From: an uncultured Anaerolineae bacterium
GTDB taxonomy: Bacteria > Chloroflexota > Anaerolineae > Promineifilales > Promineifilaceae
Length of the DNA stretch: 64,000 nucleotides
Direction of reading: 5' to 3'
Assembly: GCA_905479495.1 (NCBI GenBank)
Contig: CAJQMR010000016.1
Span: forward strand, 62,001-126,000
Below, piece by piece: positions 1-9,221 of the stretch (position 1 is its first letter; each line of letters starts with the position of its first letter). A program made the position numbers and the translations under genes. The notes beneath the pieces were generated by a model, which saw only the letters and a list, made by a program, of their open reading frames with translations, was not told the DNA's origin and ran no database searches.

Positions 1-1193
1 AGATGGATCAGGGCATTGACCTGCGTGAGGATCGACAGGCGTTACAGCGTTTACGTGAGGCGGCCGAAAAAGCCAAAATCGAACTGTCTACCACCATGCA
101 GACAGAGCTCAACCTGCCGTACATCACGGCCGACGCCTCCGGCCCTAAACATCTGAACCTGACCCTTTCTCGCGCCAAATTTGAGCAGCTAACAGATGAG
201 TTGATCAAGCGCTCTATCGAGCCATGCCGCCAGGCCTTAAAGGATGCTGGTGTCTCCAAGAGCGAAATCACCGAGGTGGTTTTGGTTGGTGGTATGACGC
301 GCGTGCCTGCTATTCAGGAAGCGGTTCGCCAATTTTTTGGCAAGGAGCCGCACAAAGGTGTGAATCCCGACGAGGTTGTAGGCATTGGCGCAGCCATCCA
401 GGCAGGTGTTTTGGGTGGTGATGTCAAAGACGTGCTTCTGTTGGATGTGACGCCACTGACGTTGAGTATCGAGACATTGGGTGGCGTGGCCACACCGCTG
501 ATTGAGCGCAACACAACGATTCCAACCAAGAAAAGCCAGGTCTTTTCCACGGCCTCAGATAGCCAGACGCAGGTAGAAATCCATGTCACTCAGGGTGAGC
601 GGCAGATGGCGGCTGACAACAAAAGTCTGGGCAAATTCATTCTAGACGGCATTCCACCGGCACCGCGTGGTGTACCCCAGATTGAAGTGACGTTTGACAT
701 CAATGCGGACGGCATTTTGAACGTGACCGCTGCTGACAAAGCGACAGGTAAACAGCAGGCAATGCAGATTATTCCGTCCAGCGGTTTGTCTGACACAGAA
801 ATTGAAAAGATGGTGCAGGATGCTGAATCTCACGCGGCTGAGGACGAGGAACGTCGCGCTCAGGTTGAGGCGCGTAACAAGGCAGATTCGGCCGTTTACA
901 GTGCCGAAAAATTCTTGAGCGATAACGGCGAACAGATTCCTGAGGCATCGAAGGCTGCCATTCAAAGCCAAGTGGATACGGTGAAGGAAATGTTGCAGGG
1001 TAATGGTGATGCGGCTTCTTTGGAAACGGCCGTTACCAATCTGCAAAACGTTCTTAACGAAGCGGGTGCCGCTATGTACCAACAGCAAGGCGAACCCGGC
1101 GCTGCTGCAGACCCTTCCGCCAATGGCAACCCTGAAGGGGATGCTGCTGGCGATGATGAAGATGTCATCGAAGGCGAGTTTAGCGACGCGTAA
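1..1193 (+). CDS. dnaK: Chaperone DnaK (Hsp70), 5' part outside the window
   Basis: This is the C-terminal 396 residues of the Hsp70 chaperone, which binds exposed hydrophobic peptides under ATP control with DnaJ and GrpE. The first visible residues (QGIDLR, then LREAAEKAKIELS) lie in the middle of the ATPase domain. They are followed by the adenosine-binding segment VVLVGGMTRVPAIQ, the interdomain linker DVLLLDVTPLTLSIETLGG, the substrate-binding beta domain and the helical lid. The tail is acidic (GDDEDVIEGEF), as in other bacterial DnaK proteins. The true start lies upstream of base 1; the methionine at base 3 is internal. It is followed by dnaJ and prmA on the same strand. Identification is very secure. 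Confidence 0.97.
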   Translation, partial: MDQGIDLREDRQALQRLREAAEKAKIELSTTMQTELNLPYITADASGPKHLNLTLSRAKFEQLTDELIKRSIEPCRQALKDAGVSKSEITEVVLVGGMTRVPAIQEAVRQFFGKEPHKGVNPDEVVGIGAAIQAGVLGGDVKDVLLLDVTPLTLSIETLGGVATPLIERNTTIPTKKSQVFSTASDSQTQVEIHVTQGERQMAADNKSLGKFILDGIPPAPRGVPQIEVTFDINADGILNVTAADKATGKQQAMQIIPSSGLSDTEIEKMVQDAESHAAEDEERRAQVEARNKADSAVYSAEKFLSDNGEQIPEASKAAIQSQVDTVKEMLQGNGDAASLETAVTNLQNVLNEAGAAMYQQQGEPGAAADPSANGNPEGDAAGDDEDVIEGEFSDA

Positions 1194-1216
1194 TTAAGTT
1201 GAATCAATATTTTAGC

Positions 1217-1255
1217 AACCAGCATTCGGCCGTTTTTTGAGGTCGAATGCTGGTT
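1217..1255 (+). terminator. Hairpin between dnaK and dnaJ
   Basis: A perfect 12-bp inverted repeat (AACCAGCATTCG at 1217-1228 against CGAATGCTGGTT at 1244-1255) with a 15-nt T-rich loop ends in a short T run. It lies 24 bases after the dnaK stop and 31 bases before dnaJ. It could partially terminate transcription or stabilise the dnaK 3' end, setting the DnaK:DnaJ ratio. The structure is seen directly; the role is inferred. Confidence 0.6.
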
Positions 1256-1286
1256 TTGGTAAACAAGTTTTCCCACAAGGACATGT

Positions 1287-2435
1287 ATGGCCACACAAAG
1301 AGACTTTTATGACGTGCTAGGTCTTTCGCGTAGCGCATCCAAGGATGAGATTAAGAAAGCTTACCGAAAGCTGGCTCGCCAATATCATCCAGACGTCAAC
1401 AAAGAGAATGGCGCTGAAGAAAAGTTTAAAGAGGTGCAGCGCGCTTACGAAGTGCTGTCTGATGAGAGTCGGCGCAATGCGTACGATACATATGGCCATG
1501 CCGGTGTCGAGAATGGAGCAGGTGGTTTTGGTGGCTTTGAAGGTGGCTTTGGCAATATCAGTGACATCTTTGAAGAACTGTTTAACGCTGGATTTGGTGG
1601 TAGCCGCCGTAGACGACGTGGCCCCCGGCGCGGTATGGATTTACGGGCTGATTTGTCCATCACTTTTGAAGAAGCTGTCTTTGGCGTAGAAAAAGAGATA
1701 GAAGTCCGGCGGCCAGAAACGTGCTCAACTTGTCACGGGAGTGGTGCCAAACCCGGCAGCAATCCAATTGCTTGTACCACCTGTAATGGCTCTGGCGAAG
1801 TGCGGCGCGTACAGCAGTCGATCCTTGGCTCCTTTGTGAACGTGACAACCTGCTCAACTTGCCAGGGTAGCGGGGAACTGATTCCCGAACCTTGCCCCGC
1901 CTGCAATGGGCAAAAGCAGGTGATGGAAGTGCGTATGTTGAAAGTGAAGGTTCCCCCTGGGGTTGACAGTGATACGCAAATTCGGCTGACAGGGGAAGGC
2001 GGCCCCGGGCAAGATGGTGGCCCGCCAGGTAACCTTTTTGTGGTCATCGGTGTGCAGCCGCATGAGTTTTTCCAGCGGCGCGGCGAAGATGTTTACCTTG
2101 ATATGCACATTAATGTGGCCCAAGCGGCGCTGGGTGACAGCATCATGGTGCCAACGCTGGACGGAGATGAACCGCTGGATATTCCGGCGGGGACGCAGCC
2201 GGGCAAGGTGTTCCGTTTGCGAGGCAAAGGTGTGCCGCGATTGGATCGCTCTGGTCGTGGTGTGCCGATGGGCCGAGGCGATCAGCATGTGTTGATTCAG
2301 GTTGCGATTCCTAAGAAGTTAACCGATGATCAAAAAGAACTGTTTCAAGAGCTTTCGCGGACGCTGGGTAAGGAAGTTGTGCCTCGAGGCGAGCGCGGCA
2401 TTTGGGACCAACTGCGCAATGCGTTTGGATTATAG
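1287..2435 (+). CDS. dnaJ: Chaperone protein DnaJ (Hsp40)
   Basis: Co-chaperone that stimulates the DnaK ATPase and delivers substrates. The 382 residues show a J domain (about 4-70) with the HPD motif in YHPDVN, a Gly/Phe-rich linker (about 75-110), and four zinc-binding repeats (CSTCHGSG, CTTCNGSG, CSTCQGSG, CPACNGQK) at about 145-210. The C-terminal substrate-binding domains follow. The fourth zinc repeat has lost the final glycine but keeps both cysteines. The start ATG has CACAAGG upstream. The stop codon is immediately followed by the prmA ATG, so translation is probably coupled. Confidence 0.97.
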   Translation: MATQRDFYDVLGLSRSASKDEIKKAYRKLARQYHPDVNKENGAEEKFKEVQRAYEVLSDESRRNAYDTYGHAGVENGAGGFGGFEGGFGNISDIFEELFNAGFGGSRRRRRGPRRGMDLRADLSITFEEAVFGVEKEIEVRRPETCSTCHGSGAKPGSNPIACTTCNGSGEVRRVQQSILGSFVNVTTCSTCQGSGELIPEPCPACNGQKQVMEVRMLKVKVPPGVDSDTQIRLTGEGGPGQDGGPPGNLFVVIGVQPHEFFQRRGEDVYLDMHINVAQAALGDSIMVPTLDGDEPLDIPAGTQPGKVFRLRGKGVPRLDRSGRGVPMGRGDQHVLIQVAIPKKLTDDQKELFQELSRTLGKEVVPRGERGIWDQLRNAFGL

Positions 2436-3377
2436 ATGAGTTACTGGTTGGAAGTTAGTGTTTTAACAGATGGGGAAGGAGCCGAGGCCGTAGCGGAAGT
2501 GCTACGGCCGTTTGCCTATAATGACGGTGTCGTGTTGGAACAACTGGGGGATGAAAACAATCCAGCACACGATGCTTTGGAAACGGCCGTGACCGTCAAA
2601 ATTTACATACCAGAAGCAGAAGATACACCTCAGCTACGCCAGCGCCTGGAAGAAATCCTCTACCATATGGGCCGTCTGTATCCGATTCCACCCCCTACAT
2701 TCCGCAAATTAGAAGACGAAGATTGGGCCAACGCGTGGAAAGCCCATTATCACCCTTTTCGTATAGGCAAAAAAGTGTGGATACAGCCCAGCTGGCTTGA
2801 AAGAGACGAAGTCGCCGACGATGGCGATTTTGCCCAGCCAGATGATGTGGTCCTGGTGCTTGATCCCGGTATGGCTTTTGGGACCGGGCTGCATCCAACG
2901 ACACAGATGTGTTTGCAAGCTTTAGAAAATGTAGTGCAGTCTGGCGATTCAGTTTTAGATGTGGGTACCGGCTCTGGTATTTTGTCGATTGCCGCAGCAA
3001 AACTGGGGGCGGCGCGGATACGTGCTTTTGATACAGACGCGCTAGCTGTACAGGCCACAAAGGAGAATGCCGCCCAAAATGGCATTATCTCCATGCAAAT
3101 TCACCAGGGCGTTTTGGCTGATGTGCCATTAACTGGCTGGGATATTGTAGTGGTCAATATTTTGGCGCATGTGATCGTGCCCATGCTGGAGAATGACCGA
3201 CTGCTGGAATATGTGGCCTCGAACGGCAAGCTGATTTTGAGCGGGATTATTGAGGAGCAGTTTGGGGTGGTGGAAACGGCCGTTGTCCAGGCTGGCGGCC
3301 AAATCATTGAAAAGATTCAGGTGCGTGATTGGATTTGCCTGATTGTCTCTCCGGAACCTAAAAACGCCCCAGCTTAG
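2436..3377 (+). CDS. prmA: Ribosomal protein L11 methyltransferase
   Basis: SAM-dependent methyltransferase that modifies ribosomal protein L11. The 313 residues match the usual length. The N-terminal substrate-recognition half is followed by the family signature DPGMAFGTGLHPTT (about 145-158), the SAM-binding motif LDVGTGSGILSIAAAKLGA (about 175-193) and the catalytic-region NILA motif. The start abuts the dnaJ stop with no gap. The dnaK-dnaJ-prmA order is common in bacteria, so this is the third gene of the chaperone operon. Its stop codon sits in the loop of a hairpin. Confidence 0.95.
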   Translation: MSYWLEVSVLTDGEGAEAVAEVLRPFAYNDGVVLEQLGDENNPAHDALETAVTVKIYIPEAEDTPQLRQRLEEILYHMGRLYPIPPPTFRKLEDEDWANAWKAHYHPFRIGKKVWIQPSWLERDEVADDGDFAQPDDVVLVLDPGMAFGTGLHPTTQMCLQALENVVQSGDSVLDVGTGSGILSIAAAKLGAARIRAFDTDALAVQATKENAAQNGIISMQIHQGVLADVPLTGWDIVVVNILAHVIVPMLENDRLLEYVASNGKLILSGIIEEQFGVVETAVVQAGGQIIEKIQVRDWICLIVSPEPKNAPA

Positions 3378-3387
3378 CTGAGGCGTT
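3363..3387. terminator. Hairpin overlapping the prmA stop codon
   Basis: AACGCC and GGCGTT arms (3363-3368 and 3382-3387) enclose a second stem CAGC/GCTG, with one C/A mismatch between the two stems. The prmA TAG lies at the centre. It separates prmA from the convergent infA gene and could act in both directions. A T-rich stretch follows on the plus strand. Confidence 0.6.
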
Positions 3388-3419
3388 CCTTCTATAATTT
3401 TGGATAATAACTGGAAAGA

Positions 3420-3653
3420 TTAACGTGCCCGGTTGCGGTGATACCGATAGGTGATCCGCCCTCGTTCTAAGTCGTACGGGGTCATTTCTACCCGAACGCG
3501 ATCGCCTAGCAAAATGCGGATATAATATTTGCGCATTCTGCCGGAAAGATAAGCCAGCACTTTGTGCCCATTATCTAGCTCGACCGTAAATTGCGTATTG
3601 GGAAGCAGTTCGGTGACTGTTCCTTCGACTTCCAGTTTTTCGTCCTTAGCCAT
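3420..3653 (-). CDS. infA: Translation initiation factor IF-1
   Basis: A 77-residue OB-fold protein that occupies the ribosomal A site during initiation. Core family features are visible: the opening residues KLEVEGTVTELLPN, then FTVELDNGHKVLAYLSGRMRK and the conserved basic C-terminal half ending HRNRAR. Length is close to the typical 72 residues. It lies 66 bases downstream of rpsA on the same strand, so two translation genes probably share a transcript. It converges on prmA. Confidence 0.96.
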   Translation of the reverse strand: MAKDEKLEVEGTVTELLPNTQFTVELDNGHKVLAYLSGRMRKYYIRILLGDRVRVEMTPYDLERGRITYRYHRNRAR

Positions 3654-3719
3654 AAAAATCCTTCTTATGCTAAATCAGTTTTAGATTTAACAAAACTTGG
3701 GTGTTAACAACTAATATTG

Positions 3720-5264
3720 TTAACTATTTTCTTCGGTTTCTTCTTCTTCGGCGTCAGATTCTGATTCGGCCGTTTCAGCTTCTTCACTGCTTTCTTCTTC
3801 TACAGTCTCTTCCGTTTCAGTTTCGTCTGTGCCTTCTGAATCATCTTCTGTCGTTTCAGCTTCTTCAACCGCTGCGTCTGTTTCTTCTACTTCAGCTTCA
3901 GCGGGTGTGCTTGTTTCTTCGACCGGTGTTTCTTCTACGGATGCTTCTGCATTTTCTACGTCAGACTCATCGGCAACGGCCGTTTCTTCAATATCTTTTT
4001 CTTCGTCAGAGGCTTCTTCTGCCACTTCCTCAACCGCTGCGTCTGTTTCTTCTGCAGCGGTCTCGTCGGTAACGGCCGTTTCATCACCATCACCATCGGC
4101 CTCTGTGGCTTCGGCCTCTTCAGCAGCTGCGGCTTCAGCCTCAGCTTCCCGCAGGGCCATCCACTCAATTTGCTCGTGTGCATTTACAGCGCGCAAACTT
4201 AAGCCAATGCGTTGGCGATCCGGATCAATGCTGACAATACGCAGCAAATGTGTTTCGCCTTCATTTACAACTTCTCGAGGATTGTCTACCTGGTTACGGG
4301 AAAGCTGTGACACATGAAGCAGCCCTTCTACGCCGGGTTCAATCTCAGCAAATGCCCCGTAATCCACGATACGGGTGATTTTACCCTCGACTAGTTGGTT
4401 GTTTTCATAACGCTGCTCAACAGAATCCCAGGGATTTTCCAGCAGCCGCTTGCGGCTCAAGCTGATTCGCTGTGATTCAACGTTGATGTTCAGCACATAT
4501 ACTTCAATTTCATCGCCAACCTTAACAACTTCACGGGGGTGATCGATACGATACCAGGCCAGTTCAGAGATATGAACCAAACCATCGGCACCGCCCAAAT
4601 CAACAAAAATGCCGAAGTCCCGCAAGCCGCTTACCCGACCGGTAATAATATCGCCCTCTTTTAAATCTTTTAGCAGCTCTTGCTTCCGTTTGTCTTCCCA
4701 CTCTTTTTGGGCATCTCGTTGGGAAAAGACCAGGCGACGGCGGCGACGATCCACTTCAATGACCTTAACCGGTACTTTTTCACCGCGCAGCTTGGCCAGC
4801 TTTTGCTGCCGCTGACGATCATTTAAGCCACGGGATAACTCGCTGAGGTGTGATGCCGGTACAAAACCACGCAAACGGCCGAATGGGATAATTGCGCCAC
4901 CTTTGTTGTAGCCAATGACTTCCCCTTCCATAATATCGCCGCTTTCCAGTAATGCTTCGGCATCGATCCAATCTTGGTTTAGCTGAGCTAGATGAATAGA
5001 GACGTATAAACTATCGGGGGCATCCGTGTTGGTGACATAGACAGGAATCTCATCATTTACCTGAAGTGCTTCGCGCTCTTCTGGTTCCAGCTTGCTTAGA
5101 TCGGAGGAAGGCACCAAACCGTCACGTTTTAAGCCCAAATCGACAATAACACCCTGAGGGGTAATTGCCACGATGATACCCTTGCGAATATCACCAACTT
5201 GCGGTTCTTCATAATCGTGTTGGTCTAGTAGTTCTTCCATAAAATTTTTTTCTTCATTGCTCAT
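3720..5264 (-). CDS. rpsA: 30S ribosomal protein S1 with long acidic tail
   Basis: S1 helps bring mRNA to the ribosome. Four S1 RNA-binding domains are visible at about residues 22-92, 105-178, 203-275 and 290-362 (cores such as GIIVAITPQGVIVDLG and GRVSGLRDFGIFVDLGG). The last about 135 residues are almost entirely Glu, Asp, Thr, Ala, Ser and Val, with a repeated ETDAAVEE unit. E. coli S1 has six domains; four-domain forms are usual outside Proteobacteria. The low-complexity acidic tail is the odd feature. Starts with ATG in the reading MSNEEKNFMEELL. infA lies just downstream. Confidence 0.93.
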   Translation of the reverse strand: MSNEEKNFMEELLDQHDYEEPQVGDIRKGIIVAITPQGVIVDLGLKRDGLVPSSDLSKLEPEEREALQVNDEIPVYVTNTDAPDSLYVSIHLAQLNQDWIDAEALLESGDIMEGEVIGYNKGGAIIPFGRLRGFVPASHLSELSRGLNDRQRQQKLAKLRGEKVPVKVIEVDRRRRRLVFSQRDAQKEWEDKRKQELLKDLKEGDIITGRVSGLRDFGIFVDLGGADGLVHISELAWYRIDHPREVVKVGDEIEVYVLNINVESQRISLSRKRLLENPWDSVEQRYENNQLVEGKITRIVDYGAFAEIEPGVEGLLHVSQLSRNQVDNPREVVNEGETHLLRIVSIDPDRQRIGLSLRAVNAHEQIEWMALREAEAEAAAAEEAEATEADGDGDETAVTDETAAEETDAAVEEVAEEASDEEKDIEETAVADESDVENAEASVEETPVEETSTPAEAEVEETDAAVEEAETTEDDSEGTDETETEETVEEESSEEAETAESESDAEEEETEENS

Positions 5265-5700
5265 ACGAGTTCAGTCTCTTAAAAAAGGATTTAGGTAGGG
5301 TCATTATAAACAAAAAATCGACCTATGCGCAATTTTTTGTAAGGCATAAGCCGAGTCAAATTCTTCTCTATCAAATTGTCGTTTACGACGCGTTATTCAT
5401 GGCATTTTTTGCTGCATATGATGCAGCAGAGCCTTTGACGAAATACGTACACGCGAGTCACCACAGTTGCATCCTTTTTTGACTCAATACGCACTCTACA
5501 GAATGTGCAATTGTAAAGCGACCTTATTTAAGAAAACTCAGCCAATATACCCAGAATTCGGATTATATCGGTTCGACCAGGGGTTGTCAATTTAGTGACC
5601 AGCGGGTGACAATAAAAATTCAATAAATCTCATTGGCATTGTTGGCATTGTTGGTAAGATTAAGTTGTGAGAAAAATCACGAAAAGTTCATGAGGTTAAT
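5265..5700. other. Gap between divergent rpsA and ABC-ATPase genes
   Basis: No convincing ORF or RNA gene. It must hold the promoters of both flanking genes. Visible features are a 7-bp palindrome (GCTGCAT-ATG-ATGCAGC, 5411-5427), a 9-nt tandem duplication (GGCATTGTT twice, about 5635-5652) and a CRP-like dyad listed separately. Confidence 0.6.
5666..5681 (+). promoter_or_regulatory. CRP/FNR-family-like dyad upstream of the ABC ATPase
   Basis: TGTGA-GAAAAA-TCACG matches the half-site architecture (TGTGA N6 TCACA) bound by CRP-type regulators. It is centred about 28 bases before the start codon, so it would overlap the promoter or leader. No CRP-family gene is in the window. A short dyad can occur by chance. 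Confidence 0.3.
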
Positions 5701-6450
5701 ATGGCTGTTCTTGAAACGATCGATGTAACTAAACAATACAACATGGGCGAAGTCACAGTCTCTGCTTTGCGAGAAGTCTCGTTTTCCGTTGCCAATGGTG
5801 AATTTGTGGCTGTGATGGGGCCGTCTGGCTCGGGCAAAAGCACGCTTTTGCATCTATTGGGTGGGTTAGATGAGCCATCATCTGGTGAGATTACCCTGGC
5901 AGGGCATCCCATTACGCATTTGTCTGATGATGAAGTGACGGTAGTGCGGCGGCGTAAGGTGGGGTTTATCTTTCAATTTTACAATTTAGTGCCGACGTTG
6001 ACGGCCGCTGAAAATGTTGGCCTGCCCTTACTCATTGATGGACAGCGGATCGAAAAGCACAAAGAGAAGATCGGCAATTTGCTGGAAATGGTGGGGCTGG
6101 CTGACCGCAGCGACCATAAGCCGGATCAGATGAGCGGGGGGCAGCAGCAGCGAGTGGCTATTGCTCGCGCTTTTGTGAATGATCCGGAGATTGTGCTGGC
6201 GGATGAACCGACAGGTAATTTGGATTCGCAGTCTGGGACGGCGATATTGGAGCTGCTGCGCCGTTCGGCAGAAGTGTTGGGACAGACGATTGTGATGGTG
6301 ACGCATGATCCTCGGGCAGCCAGCTATGCAGATAGGGTGGTCTTTTTGAAAGACGGCCGTATCGTGCAAAACCTGGCCATCGAAGCCAAATCGGGGGAAA
6401 GTGAAGATATTCGCAACATCATGCGCGTGATGCGTGAGCTGGAGCTGTAA
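5701..6450 (+). CDS. ABC transporter ATP-binding protein, LolD/MacB type
   Basis: Cytoplasmic ATPase subunit of a mechanotransmission-type (MacB/LolCDE/FtsEX) ABC system. The 249 residues contain Walker A GPSGSGKST (40-48), a Q-loop (FIFQFYNLVPTLTAAENV), the signature MSGGQQQRVAIARAF, Walker B with IVLADEPTGNLDS and the H-loop VTHDPR. GAGG lies 5 bases before the ATG. The partner permease begins 10 bases after this stop, so the two form an operon. The exported substrate or process cannot be read from sequence. Confidence 0.93.
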   Translation: MAVLETIDVTKQYNMGEVTVSALREVSFSVANGEFVAVMGPSGSGKSTLLHLLGGLDEPSSGEITLAGHPITHLSDDEVTVVRRRKVGFIFQFYNLVPTLTAAENVGLPLLIDGQRIEKHKEKIGNLLEMVGLADRSDHKPDQMSGGQQQRVAIARAFVNDPEIVLADEPTGNLDSQSGTAILELLRRSAEVLGQTIVMVTHDPRAASYADRVVFLKDGRIVQNLAIEAKSGESEDIRNIMRVMRELEL

Positions 6451-6460
6451 GCAAAACCAC

Positions 6461-9079
6461 ATGTTTCAAATTGGACCCATTCAACTAAGCCTTCCCTGGC
6501 TGATGGTGCTGCGTAATCTGCGGGCGCGCTGGGTGCGCACGGTGCTAACGGCCGCTGGTATTGTGGTAGGCGTGGCGGCGATGGTATCGGTCAACGCAAC
6601 CAATAACAGCACCCTGAACTCTATCAACCGCTTTTTTGATGAAGCGGCTGGACAGAGTGATTTGGTCGTGGAAACGGCCGCAGCCGGGGAGCAGTTTGAC
6701 GAGGCGGTGTTGTCTACTGTGCGGCGCTTTCCTGGTGTGGTGACAGCAGCACCGGGCATCGTCGGAGTTACTATTCCAGCAGATGAGGCTGAGGGTTGGG
6801 AAGAGCAGTATGGTGCAGGGGGCAGTATCGTGCCGGGCACCAATTTTTGGCTGATGGGGCGGGATATAGCGGCAGATGAAGCCATTCATACATACAAACT
6901 GGTAGACGGCCGTTTGCTCAACCCTGGTGAAACGGCTTACAACATGATGTTGGTAGAAACTTACGCCGAAGAAAAAGGAATCGAAGTGGGCGAAGATTTT
7001 GCTATCCTCACGCCGACCAGCGGAGTGGTGGAGCTGCGTGTTGTAGGCTTGATTGCCAAAGAGGAGATTGGTATCAGCAATGAGGGGGTGGTGGGGATTA
7101 CGGCCGTTCCCGTGGTGCAGGAATTGTTTGGGCAAGGGGGCAAAATTGGCCAGATTGAGCTAATTGTAGATGAAGCGATTAGCAGCAGCACGGCCGAATT
7201 GGACCAGTTCCGCGTGGCGTTGGCCACGCGGTTGGGGCCAGAGTTCACCGTAAAACGGCCTGCCTCGCGCGGTGAATTGGTAACCAACAGCTTGTCTAGC
7301 TACCAGCAGGGATTGAACTTTTTTAGCGTGGTCAGCTTGTTTGTCGGCTCTTTCCTCATTTACAACGCCTTTGCCATGACGGTGGTGGAGCGCACCCGCG
7401 AAATTGGCATGCTGCGGGCGGTGGGGACGACCCAGCGCCAGGTCATCAAAATTGTGCTGACCGAGGCGCTGCTGCTGGGTGTGCTTGGTGCGGTGCTGGG
7501 CGTGGGCTTTGGCCTGCTGCTGGCGCGCGGGTTGGTGATCTCGATGGGCAACTTTGCCGGACAGACGATTAATGAAGTGACCGCCACGCCACAAAGTATG
7601 TTCCTTTCAGTGGTGGTGGGGGTTGTGGTGACGCTGGTAGCGGCAACGGTTCCTGCTCTGCAAGCCGCGCGCATTTCGCCATTACAGGCGCTGCGGGTGC
7701 AGGGCAGCACGGATGAACGACGCTGGCTAACGATGGGGCTAAAGTTTGGTCCGCTGACCGTGGTGGCGGCGATCTTGGTGCTTTATTACGTGCCGTTTCG
7801 CCAGTCGGTGGCGTTTTATATTGGCAGTGTCACGATTTTTATCCTCTTGCTGGGGGCGACGTTGTGTATTCCTGTTTTTGCCAATGGGTTGGAACGGGTG
7901 ATACGGCCGTTAACCCTCTTCATCTTTGGCAATGAGGGGCGACTGGGCAGCAGTAACATTAATCGTGCCAGAGGGCGCACGGCGTTGACCGTGGCAGCGC
8001 TGATGGTGGGCATTAGTATGGTGGTGGGCATTAACGGGCTGACCAACAGTTTTGAGCAGGACATTGAGGACTGGATGGACAGCGCATTGGGCGGTGACCT
8101 GTTTGTGCGTTCGCCGCTACCCATGCAGCCGGATTTGGAAGCCCGGTTACTGGCACTGCCGGAGGTAACGGCCGTAACTTCCACGCGCATTGTTGCTTCT
8201 CGCCTATTAACCAGCAGTGGCGAAGATGAGTTTGCCTTATTTGTGGCCATCGATCCTGAAACGTACCAAACCGTACGCGATTTGCGCATCCAGGAGGGGT
8301 TAGACGTGCCCGAATTGATGCCTCGCCTTGCCGAGGGTGGGGCCGTTTATGTTGGGGCTGATGTGGCCAACAAGTTTGATCTGGACTTGGGTGACATTGT
8401 TACGATGGAAACGCGGCGCGGGCGGCGCGAGTTTGAGATTGTGTCCATTGTTATGGATTTTGGTGCCGGTGAGACGGCGTCTGTTACGGGGTCGATGACG
8501 GATTTGCAGCGTTACTTTGGTGTGAATGAGGTGAGTAGTTTTTCAGTGAAGTTGGTGGAGGGCGCGGCGTTAACGGCCGTATCCGACATCATCGAAAACC
8601 AGTTGGGGCGGGGCAAAAATTTGTCGGTGGAAGGCAAAGAAGCGTTTGAAGAGAAGATTCGCACCTTAAGCGCTGAAGCATTTAGCCTGTTTGATGTGTT
8701 GGGGCTCATTGGCTTGATTGTGGCCGCCTTGGGCGTGATCAACACCATGCTGATGAACGTCCTGGAGCGCACCCGCGAACTGGGCGGTCTGCGCAGCCTA
8801 GGGATGAGCCGCACCCAGGTGCGTCGCATGATTTTGGCCGAAGCGACCACCATGGGCTTTATCGGCGCGATTTTTGGCGTGGGCTTTGGCGCGGTGCTTT
8901 CTGACGTGTTCATCATCGGCCTGCGCTCGATTGGCGGCTTTGTCCTGACTTCACAGGTGCCCGTGGTGCCGATGATTTATAGCTTTTTCCTGGCTTACCT
9001 GGTGGCGCTGCTGGCCGCCTGGTATCCAGCTGTGCGCGCCAGCCAGGTAAACATTATTGCTGCCATTAAAAACGAATAG
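6461..9079 (+). CDS. Large FtsX/MacB-type ABC permease with duplicated core
   Basis: Membrane partner of the upstream ATPase. About 872 residues show two permease units. The first has an N-terminal membrane helix near residue 20, a periplasmic/extracellular MacB-like domain and three helices in an FtsX domain (about 285-410, with VVERTREIGMLRAVGTTQ). The second repeats this, with its FtsX domain at about 740-865 (NVLERTRELGGLRSLGMSR). The two ERTRE(I/L)G motifs mark the duplication. I chose ATG 6461 (MFQIGPIQ) over GTG 6434, which lies inside the previous gene; neither has a strong ribosome-binding site. Such fused permeases are common in Gram-positive and chloroflexal genomes. Substrate unknown. 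Confidence 0.9.
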   Translation: MFQIGPIQLSLPWLMVLRNLRARWVRTVLTAAGIVVGVAAMVSVNATNNSTLNSINRFFDEAAGQSDLVVETAAAGEQFDEAVLSTVRRFPGVVTAAPGIVGVTIPADEAEGWEEQYGAGGSIVPGTNFWLMGRDIAADEAIHTYKLVDGRLLNPGETAYNMMLVETYAEEKGIEVGEDFAILTPTSGVVELRVVGLIAKEEIGISNEGVVGITAVPVVQELFGQGGKIGQIELIVDEAISSSTAELDQFRVALATRLGPEFTVKRPASRGELVTNSLSSYQQGLNFFSVVSLFVGSFLIYNAFAMTVVERTREIGMLRAVGTTQRQVIKIVLTEALLLGVLGAVLGVGFGLLLARGLVISMGNFAGQTINEVTATPQSMFLSVVVGVVVTLVAATVPALQAARISPLQALRVQGSTDERRWLTMGLKFGPLTVVAAILVLYYVPFRQSVAFYIGSVTIFILLLGATLCIPVFANGLERVIRPLTLFIFGNEGRLGSSNINRARGRTALTVAALMVGISMVVGINGLTNSFEQDIEDWMDSALGGDLFVRSPLPMQPDLEARLLALPEVTAVTSTRIVASRLLTSSGEDEFALFVAIDPETYQTVRDLRIQEGLDVPELMPRLAEGGAVYVGADVANKFDLDLGDIVTMETRRGRREFEIVSIVMDFGAGETASVTGSMTDLQRYFGVNEVSSFSVKLVEGAALTAVSDIIENQLGRGKNLSVEGKEAFEEKIRTLSAEAFSLFDVLGLIGLIVAALGVINTMLMNVLERTRELGGLRSLGMSRTQVRRMILAEATTMGFIGAIFGVGFGAVLSDVFIIGLRSIGGFVLTSQVPVVPMIYSFFLAYLVALLAAWYPAVRASQVNIIAAIKNE

Positions 9080-9098
9080 ACGCAGTAGTTAAAAAACG

Positions 9099-9122
9099 TA
9101 ACGCAAAGGCGCAAAGAGGCAA
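9099..9122. repeat. Half-copy of the GCAAAG degenerate repeat
   Basis: The tract ACGCAAAGGCGCAAAGAGGC shows the tandem GCAAAG units seen as full hairpins at 10109-10164 and 30300-30366. The complementary arm is missing here. It lies just after the FtsX permease stop. Confidence 0.5.
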
Positions 9123-9221
9123 GAAAAGGATCAGGTCGTTTCCAAACCAAGCACAGATTCCTCCTGGCTGAACCCGTTCGCATTTGAGAATGCTCACTCC
9201 TCATCTTATATTTGTTTGTAC

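Noticed and set aside
3701..4317. Low-complexity plus-strand ORFs rich in Ser, Leu or Phe
   Set aside because: They are antisense to the acidic tail of rpsA, whose codon bias opens other frames.
5411..5427. GCTGCAT/ATGCAGC hairpin as a terminator
   Set aside because: It has no following T run on either strand, and it lies upstream of both divergent genes.
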